A stretch of DNA of 64,000 bases from positions 1,116,001-1,180,000 of the forward strand of contig OZ037899.1 of the NCBI GenBank assembly GCA_964035575.1, in the 5' to 3' direction. Position numbers and translations under genes: made by a program. This document shows positions 23,101 to 31,400 of the stretch, in pieces; position 1 is the stretch's first letter; each line of letters opens with the position of its first letter. Source of the DNA: Rhynchopus sp. YZ270_cl-10. Taxonomy: Eukaryota; Euglenozoa; Diplonemea; Diplonemida; Diplonemidae. The notes beneath the pieces were generated by a model, which made no database searches, was not told where the DNA came from, and was given only the letters and a program-made list of their open reading frames with translations.

Positions 23101-24684
23101 GCCGCCTTAGCGATGAAGATAGCAGAAGAAGAAGCAGCAGCAAGGGCTGCAGCAGAAGCAGAAGCAGAAGAAGAAGAACGCCTCACAAAGCGCTTGAAAA
23201 CCGAGGAGGAGAACAGCACGCGGCAGGCCGCCCCGGTCATCAGGATTGTTCCGGGCAGCATTCTCTCCTGTGTCTCGCCCATTAAACTCTCTGGTCCCAC
23301 CGGCTCCCTTTCATACCCTGAAGGGACCCTATTCTGTGTATCTGCGGTGGAAAAGGTGGAGTGCAGTGCGTTGGTTTCACCATTCGTTCCTCCAGATGAA
23401 CTGCTACCGGAGCGTCTGGTGCCCCGTGTCGCGCAGCAGGTACAGCAACGCACCAAGCCTTCTACTATAAGCCGCGAGCCAATCCGTCTTCCCATCACCA
23501 CTTTGGAGCATACGCCAACCTCGAATTACTACAATGCTTTGTTTGCGGTGGGGTTGGAGGTGTTTATTAGGCATGGGAAAACGTTGCGGGTGGGAGCGCC
23601 TGATGGGAGTGTGTTGGAAATTCCGGCAGGTTCGCGTGGTGTAGTGCTGGAGAACAATATTTCGCCGGGTGGGGGTTACGCATTGAAGGTGAAGTTTAAG
23701 CTGAACAGGGCAGATCGGAGGCGTGCTGTGGCGCCGGTTGCGGTGGATTATCTCACTGCTGCGGATTTGCCGGCTTCGGTGCTGTCAGCTTTGGAGGTGA
23801 TTCTGGTCCCCAACGCGGTGCCTCACACCACCACAACCTCCACCCGTCAGAACACCCCACACCGCAAAAAACACAAAAGGGTTAAACCCACCAGAGACAC
23901 TCCAAATGGTCCTCCCATTCCAGAGCCTGCAGCGAAACCAACGATTCCTCAGCAGGTTTTATGTTTAAATGGGCATAACTTGGTGTGGGTCCCCGCTGGA
24001 GGAATGTGGGAGGCAGGGCAGTCAGGGTTTCACCATCATAGCTGTGATTTCTGTGTGTCGGAGGCGTTTTGTGGCTGGTTTATGAGGTGCAGGGTGTGCG
24101 ATGTGGATATATGCAGTGCGGAGTGTACAGGGAAGTTTACTGGACAGAAGCCGCAAAGACCGTGGCTGGCGGGGCGTGATGACATTGATGCAGGGGTGGA
24201 TTGGGGGTTGCTCCTTGAGGCGAAGCTCAACCCCGCTCAGGTTCGTCTCATTGCCGCACATCAACGTAGCACCTATACCCCAGAAACAGAAACGCTTGCA
24301 GAAGCCTGGCACGGCAGCCACGCTGCCACAGAAGGCCATGTTGCAGCGGGTGCGCACCACGCAGGGTACGTCATCCCTGAGCATGAAATTGCTACTATGG
24401 ACTACAAACTGCTCCGTAAAGCTGTAAAGATAAGAGGTCTTAAAGCATCAGGCGCGACGCAGGCCCTCAAAGAACGGCTTATAGGGTTCCAACGTGGAGT
24501 GGTATGGTGGTGGTTTGTTACGGTGGGTGCGCCCATGCGTTTTAGTTTCAACTACTATTTTTTTCTTTCTCAGGTGCAAGAACGTTCAACGCCTTCGCCA
24601 CCACCGTTAGCTGACGATGAAGATTCGCCGCCGCAGAGCAAGTATGTACTTTTTTTTTGTGGGGCAACACGCTGGAGGCGGTAG
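20125..24684 (+). CDS. LSD1-type zinc finger / coiled-coil / SAP-domain protein
   Basis: A protein of about 1,500 residues. After an Ala/Gln/His-rich low-complexity N-terminus there is an LSD1-like zinc ribbon (Cys121 onward: CTKC, then PGASGSNVTCTGC). A Pro-rich region follows, then a long charged helix or coiled coil (about 780-1000, REEAEQERERQQLQQAAEL type). Next come a basic linker, a second Cys/His cluster (HHHSCDFC...CRVCDVDICSAEC, about 1302-1335) and a SAP-like DNA-binding helix pair near residue 1425 (YKLLRKAVKIRGLKASG). The protein is probably nuclear; its role is unknown. A 72-nt in-frame intron is likely at 24502-24573 (GTATGG...TTTCTCAG). A GTATGT donor at 24642 may remove the current C-terminus, so the 3' end is uncertain. 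The start is also open: a good acceptor (CCGCAG) lies 11-14 bases into the reading frame. Confidence 0.7.
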   Translation: MSAGKVSAAPHGVLPGVPDAAKGGGIPPGLTAAQVAHQAQAQAHAQAHANDAAALHMQQQMAAAQGWQAWQQYSMYPHWQMQQAAAAAQMQHHHQMGYYQQAAAAATTATPAAKSGQYFRCTKCSTIFPGASGSNVTCTGCGDSYSLPPQEAQLPPAVLAGIATSVVVAALAGVDVVPWNTTTSRRALPPQRALQNGVATVEPPAGNTPRRVSPYVAEGALFLHSTAAPQRTPPQNTAGSRHRSRRSVWDLSITLGGVKIGGSAEPGVFHLPPDCSTLDGSHHISNVHGIADAEEEANADIQLLATSASTPAVQNHIALLQAARRRRKPPAQYPTIIDVTLSMGAEKDSRSIPLSPPVRRWEDGGGVLKAVASARMQAAIPLWGGGSTRVSPPKGLVVRNIAVSVSTHIHDDTEPEYSSALSSYAAQFPTTLQRAAAVLYRDSLETLATQIPIQPADPPPSLLFSAVPQERGPTSTPMAYLSSLIRASGTELLSMRKPLGEVEFPYAVLLGAVQGVHGEGRGVPECEATEQNLPLLYQLRVWRTLRGMQTVLQCITPTASPPIKAIRGICRPLAASETTPWHPKVHLTAEYNLHYASYVSEAQIAMEGGGGGVGSARRLCGRLVIAEAKAKLHTRSILLARYFEGLLGKVPPYIFSFSAPTADDGLAADGALYLLHPAVDPGPTLHAATQAAIRGLCTHSLATLCASVASIAAERSITTREIIPYPVVISAACIAAAIWTDMQRQRAEETLQICGAAVLSIVAIRATEMVHETRELVEQFAFEEKAKMVAIFGQEWQDLIAYARETLVMQLAREEAEQERERQQLQQAAELAAELERERILEEHAAAAREYALREAAEEARRQELLRRQQAAEEAEARLAARKAAEIARLEAQRAREAEMEAQKKAAAEKRVEDQKRREAEKLAEEQRKLKEAEDRKTEQKRKAAEAEQERLRLEAERRRMTKAAHIASTAAVTSIIASLECLCRDDAESAAAALAMKIAEEEAAARAAAEAEAEEEERLTKRLKTEEENSTRQAAPVIRIVPGSILSCVSPIKLSGPTGSLSYPEGTLFCVSAVEKVECSALVSPFVPPDELLPERLVPRVAQQVQQRTKPSTISREPIRLPITTLEHTPTSNYYNALFAVGLEVFIRHGKTLRVGAPDGSVLEIPAGSRGVVLENNISPGGGYALKVKFKLNRADRRRAVAPVAVDYLTAADLPASVLSALEVILVPNAVPHTTTTSTRQNTPHRKKHKRVKPTRDTPNGPPIPEPAAKPTIPQQVLCLNGHNLVWVPAGGMWEAGQSGFHHHSCDFCVSEAFCGWFMRCRVCDVDICSAECTGKFTGQKPQRPWLAGRDDIDAGVDWGLLLEAKLNPAQVRLIAAHQRSTYTPETETLAEAWHGSHAATEGHVAAGAHHAGYVIPEHEIATMDYKLLRKAVKIRGLKASGATQALKERLIGFQRGVVWWWFVTVGAPMRFSFNYYFFLSQVQERSTPSPPPLADDEDSPPQSKYVLFFCGATRWRR

Positions 24685-24690
24685 CGGCGG

Positions 24691-24783
24691 CTGTAATGTG
24701 ATAGTTGCCCCCATCATAACAGTGGAATACATTACAGCTGTATTGTGTAATATGCATCATGATGGGCAACTATCACAGTACAG
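24691..24783. repeat. Palindromic MITE-like element
   Basis: The ends CTGTAATGTGATAGTTGCCC and the complement of CTGTACTGTGATAGTTGCCC form a near-perfect inverted repeat. A centre containing ACAGCTGTATTGTG is shared with 56315-56375. Confidence 0.65.
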
Positions 24784-24844
24784 ACACCACTATCCGGGGA
24801 GGGGGGGGGTTCGATAACTCACACTGTCAACTAAAAAATAATTT

Positions 24845-24957
24845 GACAGTGGGGATTGTACTGTGGCAACTACACTACTCCAACAATTTTTCAAAAATAA
24901 ATAAAAGATAGTGGAGCACACTCTAGGGTGGCTACACTAATACAACCAAGTTTTCAA
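24845..24957 (+). repeat. Pair of tailed 48-bp units
   Basis: The first unit contains GTGGCAACTACACTACTCCA and ends TTTTTCAAAAATAAA. The second starts GTGGAGCACACTCTAGGGTG and ends GTTTTCAAAAC plus a CA-run. Confidence 0.65.
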
Positions 24958-24959
24958 AA

Positions 24960-25339
24960 CACACACACACACACACAAGTGGGCCATACTCCGTTCAGGC
25001 GTTACCCACTCTAAACCCGTTATCAAACACACACACACACAGAAAACCTCGTCTCTGGTGATCTGCGATTATCGAACGATACAAACTTTAAAATTAGGAA
25101 AAAAGAGGGGTGTGTGTACACGACGTACACAGCTCTGTGGAGCAGCATAATTGGGAGGGAGGTGAAGGGTGGCAGGCGGCGGACGTTAGTTCGCGCGAGT
25201 GGAAGCAAAAAAAAGGGGGTGGGTTGTCTACTGTCCTATCAAAGGCTTTGTTTCAAAAGAGGAGAAGAAGTCAAGCAGAACGATGCTTGGTGGCGTTTCA
25301 GATGAAAGCAGTGCCTCCCAACAAGCCCAGATCAACCAG
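24960..25339. other. Intergenic stretch
   Basis: CA-microsatellite tracts at about 24959-24977 and 25027-25041. No gene recognised. Confidence 0.5.
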
Positions 25340-25537
25340 CTTCGTGCATGTCTTTTTCCTCAGCACAGGAGTCAATGGACTGGGCCAGACATATCTCATC
25401 ACATCCTATCTTTCCTCACCTTATCTCACATGATGTTTATAGCACAAAAGACTAGAGTCTCCGATGCTTGGGTGAAACCCACCCTTGCAGTTGATCGATA
25501 CGGTGCCTTCGATGCACAACACTCTGACGCTTTGTGG
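25340..25537 (+). repeat. Upstream module, copy i (before AA10 gene)
   Basis: A segment of about 200 bp shared with 28150-28358; the last 110 bp are also shared with 27918-28027. Recognisable blocks are CATGATGTTTATAGCACAAA, AGACTAGAGTCTCCGATGCT and TTGATCGATACGGTGCCTTC. It contains potential small hairpins (AGACTAGAGTCT, TGGGTGAAACCCA). It may be a promoter, 5' leader or small RNA. Confidence 0.6.
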
Positions 25538-25765
25538 ATGCAGCCTTTCGGGTCAATCAAGACCCACACATCCAACGTTACGTTGTGACAAACTACGTCA
25601 AAGGCCTGATACACAGATCACCTTTTGACGCCTTTTGTGTGGACCGGACACTCAATACCACACACCACAGGTGTTTTCATCTACACACAAAACAACTAAA
25701 AGCACCTACAAGCCCCACAGTTCCGCACGCGCAGAAGAAGAAGGTTGCAGGCTTTTGTGAACAGA

Positions 25766-26779
25766 ATGGTGCCGCCCAGGATGCTGCTGCTGGCATGTGT
25801 TGTTGCGTCGGTGTCCGGACACGGGTACGTGGAGTCGCCGCCGTCGCGCGCGTTTGGCTGCAAGTCTGGACTGAACTCCGGGTGCGGGTCTGTGCAGACC
25901 GAGCCGCAGAGCGTGGAGGGTCCTGACGGGTGGCCTTCGGGGGGCCCTGCGGAGGGGACGGTGGCAGCTGCGGGGCGGTCAGGCTTTGCGCAGCTGAACG
26001 TGCAGACGCCGACACGCTGGGGGAAGACTGCGCTTGCCGCTGGTACGAATGTGTTCACGTGGCGCTTCACGGCAGCACACCGCACGCGCGACTACAAGTA
26101 CTACATCACACGTGCGGGGTGGAACCAGAACGCGCCGGTGGGGACGTCGTCGTTTGACACAACGCCGTTCTGTGTGGTGGACGGGGGGATGCAGATGCCA
26201 TCAAACCCTACGAGCCACAGCTGCACGGTGCCCACACGCTCGGGGTACCACGTTGTGCTTGCTGTGTGGGACGTGGGTGACACTGGTGCGAGCTTCTACA
26301 ACGTGATTGACGTGACCATTGGTGGTGCGGGCCCGACTCCCCCTACCCCAACTATGCCTGTACCCACACCACCGACACCACCCACACCAACTGTGCCTGT
26401 GCCCACACCTCCGTCGGGTGGATGCTCGGGTGGTGCGGGGGTGGCTCTGTGGGGCAACTGCAGGGCTGCGCCACACTGCTGTGCGTCGGGGGCGACGTGC
26501 TACGAGCAGAGCGACTGCTTCGCACAGTGCAAGCCGTCGTGCTCCAGGGCAGACGGGTGGACGTGCCGTGTGCTCGGAGCAAGCGCAGGACCGACGCCTC
26601 CCACACCTCCTGCACCTGTGCCTGTGCCACCCCCTTCTGTACCTGTCCCAGCACCCACACCACCGGCAAGTGGCTGCGGTGCAGCGATCCAAAAATGGAA
26701 CAGGTGTCTCGGGAAGGAGAGCTGCTGTGCTGCAGGGCTGAGCTGCACGGGGACACGGTGGTGGAAGTCGTGCAAGTAG
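25766..26779 (+). CDS. Secreted AA10 lytic polysaccharide monooxygenase with two CBM1-like modules
   Basis: 337 residues. AA10 enzymes are copper-dependent and oxidatively cleave chitin or cellulose. A signal peptide (MLLLACVVASVSG) precedes His19 (HGYVESPPSR), which would become the N-terminal histidine of the copper brace; His105 (TAAHRTRD) is the second. The AA10 blocks YYITRAGWNQNAP, FDTTPFC, RSGYHVVLAVWDVGDTG and FYNVIDV are all present. Pro/Thr linkers then separate two small Cys-rich domains (WGNCRAAPHCCASGATC and WNRCLGKESCCAAGLSC) that resemble fungal-type CBM1 carbohydrate-binding modules. There is no intron. AA10 genes are mainly bacterial, so lateral origin of the catalytic domain is plausible but not shown. 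Start chosen at the first ATG; the signal peptide fits. A 200-bp module found before another secreted-protein gene lies 230 bp upstream. Confidence 0.92.
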   Translation: MVPPRMLLLACVVASVSGHGYVESPPSRAFGCKSGLNSGCGSVQTEPQSVEGPDGWPSGGPAEGTVAAAGRSGFAQLNVQTPTRWGKTALAAGTNVFTWRFTAAHRTRDYKYYITRAGWNQNAPVGTSSFDTTPFCVVDGGMQMPSNPTSHSCTVPTRSGYHVVLAVWDVGDTGASFYNVIDVTIGGAGPTPPTPTMPVPTPPTPPTPTVPVPTPPSGGCSGGAGVALWGNCRAAPHCCASGATCYEQSDCFAQCKPSCSRADGWTCRVLGASAGPTPPTPPAPVPVPPPSVPVPAPTPPASGCGAAIQKWNRCLGKESCCAAGLSCTGTRWWKSCK

Positions 26780-27857
26780 TAAGACTGCACACCTGCATTA
26801 GCTAACAAACAAATGCTTTTTTTATTCATTCATTGCCCTTTCTTTGGCTCAAGGCATCTTTGCCTTGTTTCTTATTATTTACCGACCGCTGCTTTGCGGC
26901 CTTGATAGACCATGTGTTGTGGTGTACTTTATTCTACACCTGTCACTGACCCCATACTCCCAAACCCGTACTCCCCCGTATTTTCTGTGTCGTTATGTTG
27001 AGACAGCCGAAGTGTGTCTTGCAATGTGCAGCACGCCCATTCCTCGCACATGTCCGACGATAAAATGACCTCGAGTTCTATGATCCTGATGATCCTACTG
27101 ACCTAGCAATGGCCGGCCCTGTGTCCAACCTTCCCCACACACATGCAGCCCCGGGTTGTACGTGGGTGGTCCGGAGGTGTAGATGCCGGAGGTTCGTGTC
27201 TTGCAGTGCAGTGCAAGCCCCATGTGATGTGATGGGTATTTTGTCGCCTTCACATTTTGGGGGTCTATTTAACCTTTTGGGTTTCACGATTTTTTCTGTT
27301 CCAAATGTTAGTTCTGAAGTTGCTTCTGAGTCTGCCGACTGCACCTGGGACTTTGACTTCAGTGCTCTTGATTTTACCACCCCATTTTTTTCCTTTTGCC
27401 TCTCAATTTCCCTTGTCTTGACATATAGTCTCATTTCATTTTGTTTTCGAGATCCACCTCCGTTTTAGCACGTTCCACACCACAGCGGCATAATATAAGA
27501 CAAAAAAACAAGCCAACCACTGTTTTCCCGCATAGTTTACCAAAACTAGATACAGCGGGACACGATGCGTGCAGCAAGGGAACCAGAGGATACATTCCTG
27601 AGCTGCGCCTCTCTGTGTGTGTGGAATGTGTGAGAGTGTGGCCGAGCCCTCCGCTCGCACGAGGGTTCGGGAGATACATGCCGAAGATACACAAAAAAAG
27701 TGAAACAAGAAAGAAACCAAACCACAAACAAACAAATAAACAAAAGCGCCCTCTCCCTTGCCGACAACGTGTTTGATATCCCATATCCCGTACACCCCAT
27801 CGAAACACAATACCTATGCAAAACCGACACCAGCGTTGTGCATGCTGTTCTCATGAG
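26780..27857. other. Intergenic stretch
   Basis: Downstream region of the AA10 gene. No frame here has the codon bias of the neighbouring genes and no repeat was recognised. Confidence 0.6.
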
Positions 27858-28027
27858 CACTGCAGTCATTAGACTGGGTCAGGCTTATCTCATCTGTTGT
27901 CCTTTGTCAGCATATCGCACATGATGTTTATAGCACAAAAGACTAGAGTCTCCGATGCTTGGGTGAAACCCACCTTTGCAGTTGATCGATACGGTGCCTT
28001 CGATGCACAACACTCTGACGCTTTGTG
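27858..28027 (+). repeat. Upstream module, copy ii
   Basis: The 110-bp core (27918-28027) is nearly identical to those at 25428-25537 and 28250-28358. The segment before it is more diverged. Confidence 0.6.
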
Positions 28028-28149
28028 ACCCACACACAAGCAGTATCAACCCCTTCATCGCTCTGCCCCGCCGCAATCGACCCTCGCGGCACTCATGCGG
28101 GTCGCAGTTGAACCGTTGGGGAAGATGTGTCTCCTGTCAAGAGAAGAGA

Positions 28150-28358
28150 AGCCCAGATCAACCAGCTTGTGCATGTCTTTTTCTCAGCACAGGAGTCAAT
28201 GGACTGGGCCAGACATCTCATCACATCCTATCTTTCCTCACCTTATCTCACATGATGTTTATAGCACAAAAGACTAGAGTCTCCGATGCTTGGGTGAAAC
28301 CCACCTTTGCAGTTGATCGATACGGTGCCTTCGATGCACAACACCCTGACGCTTTGTT
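28150..28358 (+). repeat. Upstream module, copy iii (before repeat-protein gene 1)
   Basis: Almost identical to copy i over about 200 bp. It ends 118 bp before the start codon of the 28477 gene. Confidence 0.65.
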
Positions 28359-28421
28359 TCACTCTATGTACACACATCGCTTGATCGCTTGGGTATTCCA
28401 CACTAGGAATTAGAGCTACCA

Positions 28422-28476
28422 GAACCAGCTCCACTTTTCACCCCCATACAGAATTATCAACACAACGAAACAAAAC
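28422..28476 (+). promoter_or_regulatory. Proximal leader shared by the two repeat-protein genes
   Basis: The 55 bases before the ATG, beginning ACCAGCTCCACTTTTCACCC, are identical to 33649-33703 before the second gene. The duplication therefore included at least this leader or core promoter. Which part is transcribed cannot be told. Confidence 0.55.
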
Positions 28477-31400
28477 ATGATGTCGTGCATGCGTATTGCG
28501 GTTGTTGCTTCAGTGCTGTGTGCTGTGTCGGCACAGAGCCTGCCAAAGAACACAGCGGGGTGTGCTGCCACACTGTGCCCACCTTCTCACGACTGCAAGG
28601 AGGACGCAAACCAGCAGAACGCTTACTGTGTGCCGTCCACAAACCCGTGTGCTGTGGTGCGGTGCGGCTCTGGTACTGAGTGCACTGTTGCCGCAGATGG
28701 GTCTGTGCAGTGCACACCTATCATCACACCTTGCGCGACCATCAAGTGCTCGTCTGGTTTCGAGTGCACGATTGCTGCTGACGGCAGCGGACAGTGCACA
28801 CCGATTGTCTCCGACCCTTGTATCGCCACCACTTGCCCGATCGGCCAGGTCTGCAACGTGCACCTGGGACAGGCTGTTTGCGAGACACCCATCTCCGACC
28901 CTTGCATCGCCGCTACTTGCCTTGTTGGACAGGTTTGCACCGTGAAGCTGGGACAGGCTGTCTGTGAGGACCCGATCTCCGACCCTTGCATCGCCACCAC
29001 TTGCCCGATCGGCCAGGTCTGTAACGTGCACTTGGGACAGGCAGTTTGTGAGACACCCATCTCCGACCCTTGCATCGCCACCACTTGCCTTGTTGGACAG
29101 GTTTGCACCGTGAAGCTGGGACAGGCAGTTTGTGAGGACCCGATCTCCGACCCTTGCATCGCCACCACTTGCCCGATTGGTCAGGTCTGCAACGTGCACT
29201 TGGGACAGGCTGTTTGCGAGACACCCCTCTCCGACCCTTGCATTGCCGCAACTTGTCTTGTTGGCCAGGTTTGCACCGTGAAGCTGGGACAGGCAGTTTG
29301 TGAGGACCCGATCTCCGACCCTTGCATCGCCACCACTTGCCCGATCGGCCAGGTCTGCAACGTGCACTTGGGACAGGTTGTTTGCGAGACACCCCTCTCC
29401 GACCCTTGCATTGCCGCAACTTGTCTTGTTGGCCAGGTTTGCACCGTGAAGCTGGGACAGGCAGTTTGTGAGGACCCGATCTCCGACCCTTGCATCGCCA
29501 CCACTTGCCCGATCGGCCAGGTCTGCAACGTGCACCTGGGACAGGCTGTTTGCGAGACACCCATCTCCGACCCTTGCATTGCCGCAACTTGTCTTGTTGG
29601 CCAGGTTTGCACCGTGAAGCTGGGACAGGCAGTTTGTGAGGACCCGATCTCCGACCCTTGCATCGCCACCACTTGCCCGATTGGTCAGGTCTGCAACGTG
29701 CACTTGGGACAGGCTGTTTGCGAGACACCCCTCTCCGACCCTTGCATTGCCGCAACTTGTCTTGTTGGCCAGGTTTGCACCGTGAAGCTGGGACAGGCAG
29801 TTTGTGAGGACCCGATCTCCGACCCTTGCATCGCCACCACTTGCCCGATTGGTCAGGTCTGCAACGTGCACTTGGGACAGGCAGTTTGTGAGACACCCAT
29901 CTCCGACCCTTGCATCGCCACCACTTGCCTTGTTGGACAGGTTTGCACCGTGAAGCTGGGACAGGCAGTTTGTGAGGACCCGATCTCCGACCCTTGCATC
30001 GCCACCACTTGCCCGATTGGTCAGGTCTGCAACGTGCACTTGGGACAGGCTGTTTGCGAGACACCCCTCTCCGACCCTTGCATTGCCGCAACTTGTCTTG
30101 TTGGCCAGGTTTGCACCGTGAAGCTGGGACAGGCAGTTTGTGAGGACCCGATCTCCGACCCTTGCATCGCCACCACTTGCCCGATCGGCCAGGTCTGCAA
30201 CGTGCACCTGGGACAGGCTGTTTGCGAGACACCCATCTCCGACCCTTGCATTGCCGCAACTTGTCTTGTTGGCCAGGTTTGCACCGTGAAGCTGGGACAG
30301 GCAGTTTGTGAGGACCCGATCTCCGACCCTTGCATCGCCACCACTTGCCCGATCGGCCAGGTCTGCAACGTGCACCTGGGACAGGCTGTTTGCGAGACAC
30401 CCATCTCCGACCCTTGCATTGCCGCAACTTGTCTTGTTGGCCAGGTTTGCACCGTGAAGCTGGGACAGGCAGTTTGTGAGGACCCGATCTCCGACCCTTG
30501 CATCGCCACCACTTGCCCGATTGGTCAGGTCTGCAACGTGCACTTGGGACAGGCTGTTTGCGAGACACCCCTCTCCGACCCTTGCATTGCCGCAACTTGT
30601 CTTGTTGGCCAGGTTTGCACCGTGAAGCTGGGACAGGCAGTTTGTGAGGACCCGATCTCCGACCCTTGCATCGCCACCACTTGCCCGATTGGTCAGGTCT
30701 GCAACGTGCACTTGGGACAGGCAGTTTGTGAGACACCCATCTCCGACCCTTGCATCGCCACCACTTGCCTTGTTGGACAGGTTTGCACCGTGAAGCTGGG
30801 ACAGGCAGTTTGTGAGGACCCGATCTCCGACCCTTGCATCGCCACCACTTGCCCGATTGGTCAGGTCTGCAACGTGCACTTGGGACAGGCTGTTTGCGAG
30901 ACACCCCTCTCCGACCCTTGCATTGCCGCAACTTGTCTTGTTGGCCAGGTTTGCACCGTGAAGCTGGGACAGGCAGTTTGTGAGGACCCGATCTCCGACC
31001 CTTGCATCGCCACCACTTGCCCGATCGGCCAGGTCTGCAACGTGCACCTGGGACAGGCTGTTTGCGAGACACCCATCTCCGACCCTTGCATTGCCGCAAC
31101 TTGTCTTGTTGGCCAGGTTTGCACCGTGAAGCTGGGACAGGCAGTTTGTGAGGACCCGATCTCCGACCCTTGCATCGCCACCACTTGCCCGATTGGTCAG
31201 GTCTGCAACGTGCACTTGGGACAGGCTGTTTGCGAGACACCCCTCTCCGACCCTTGCATTGCCGCAACTTGTCTTGTTGGCCAGGTTTGCACCGTGAAGC
31301 TGGGACAGGCAGTTTGTGAGGACCCGATCTCCGACCCTTGCATCGCCACCACTTGCCCGATCGGCCAGGTCTGCAACGTGCACCTGGGACAGGCTGTTTG

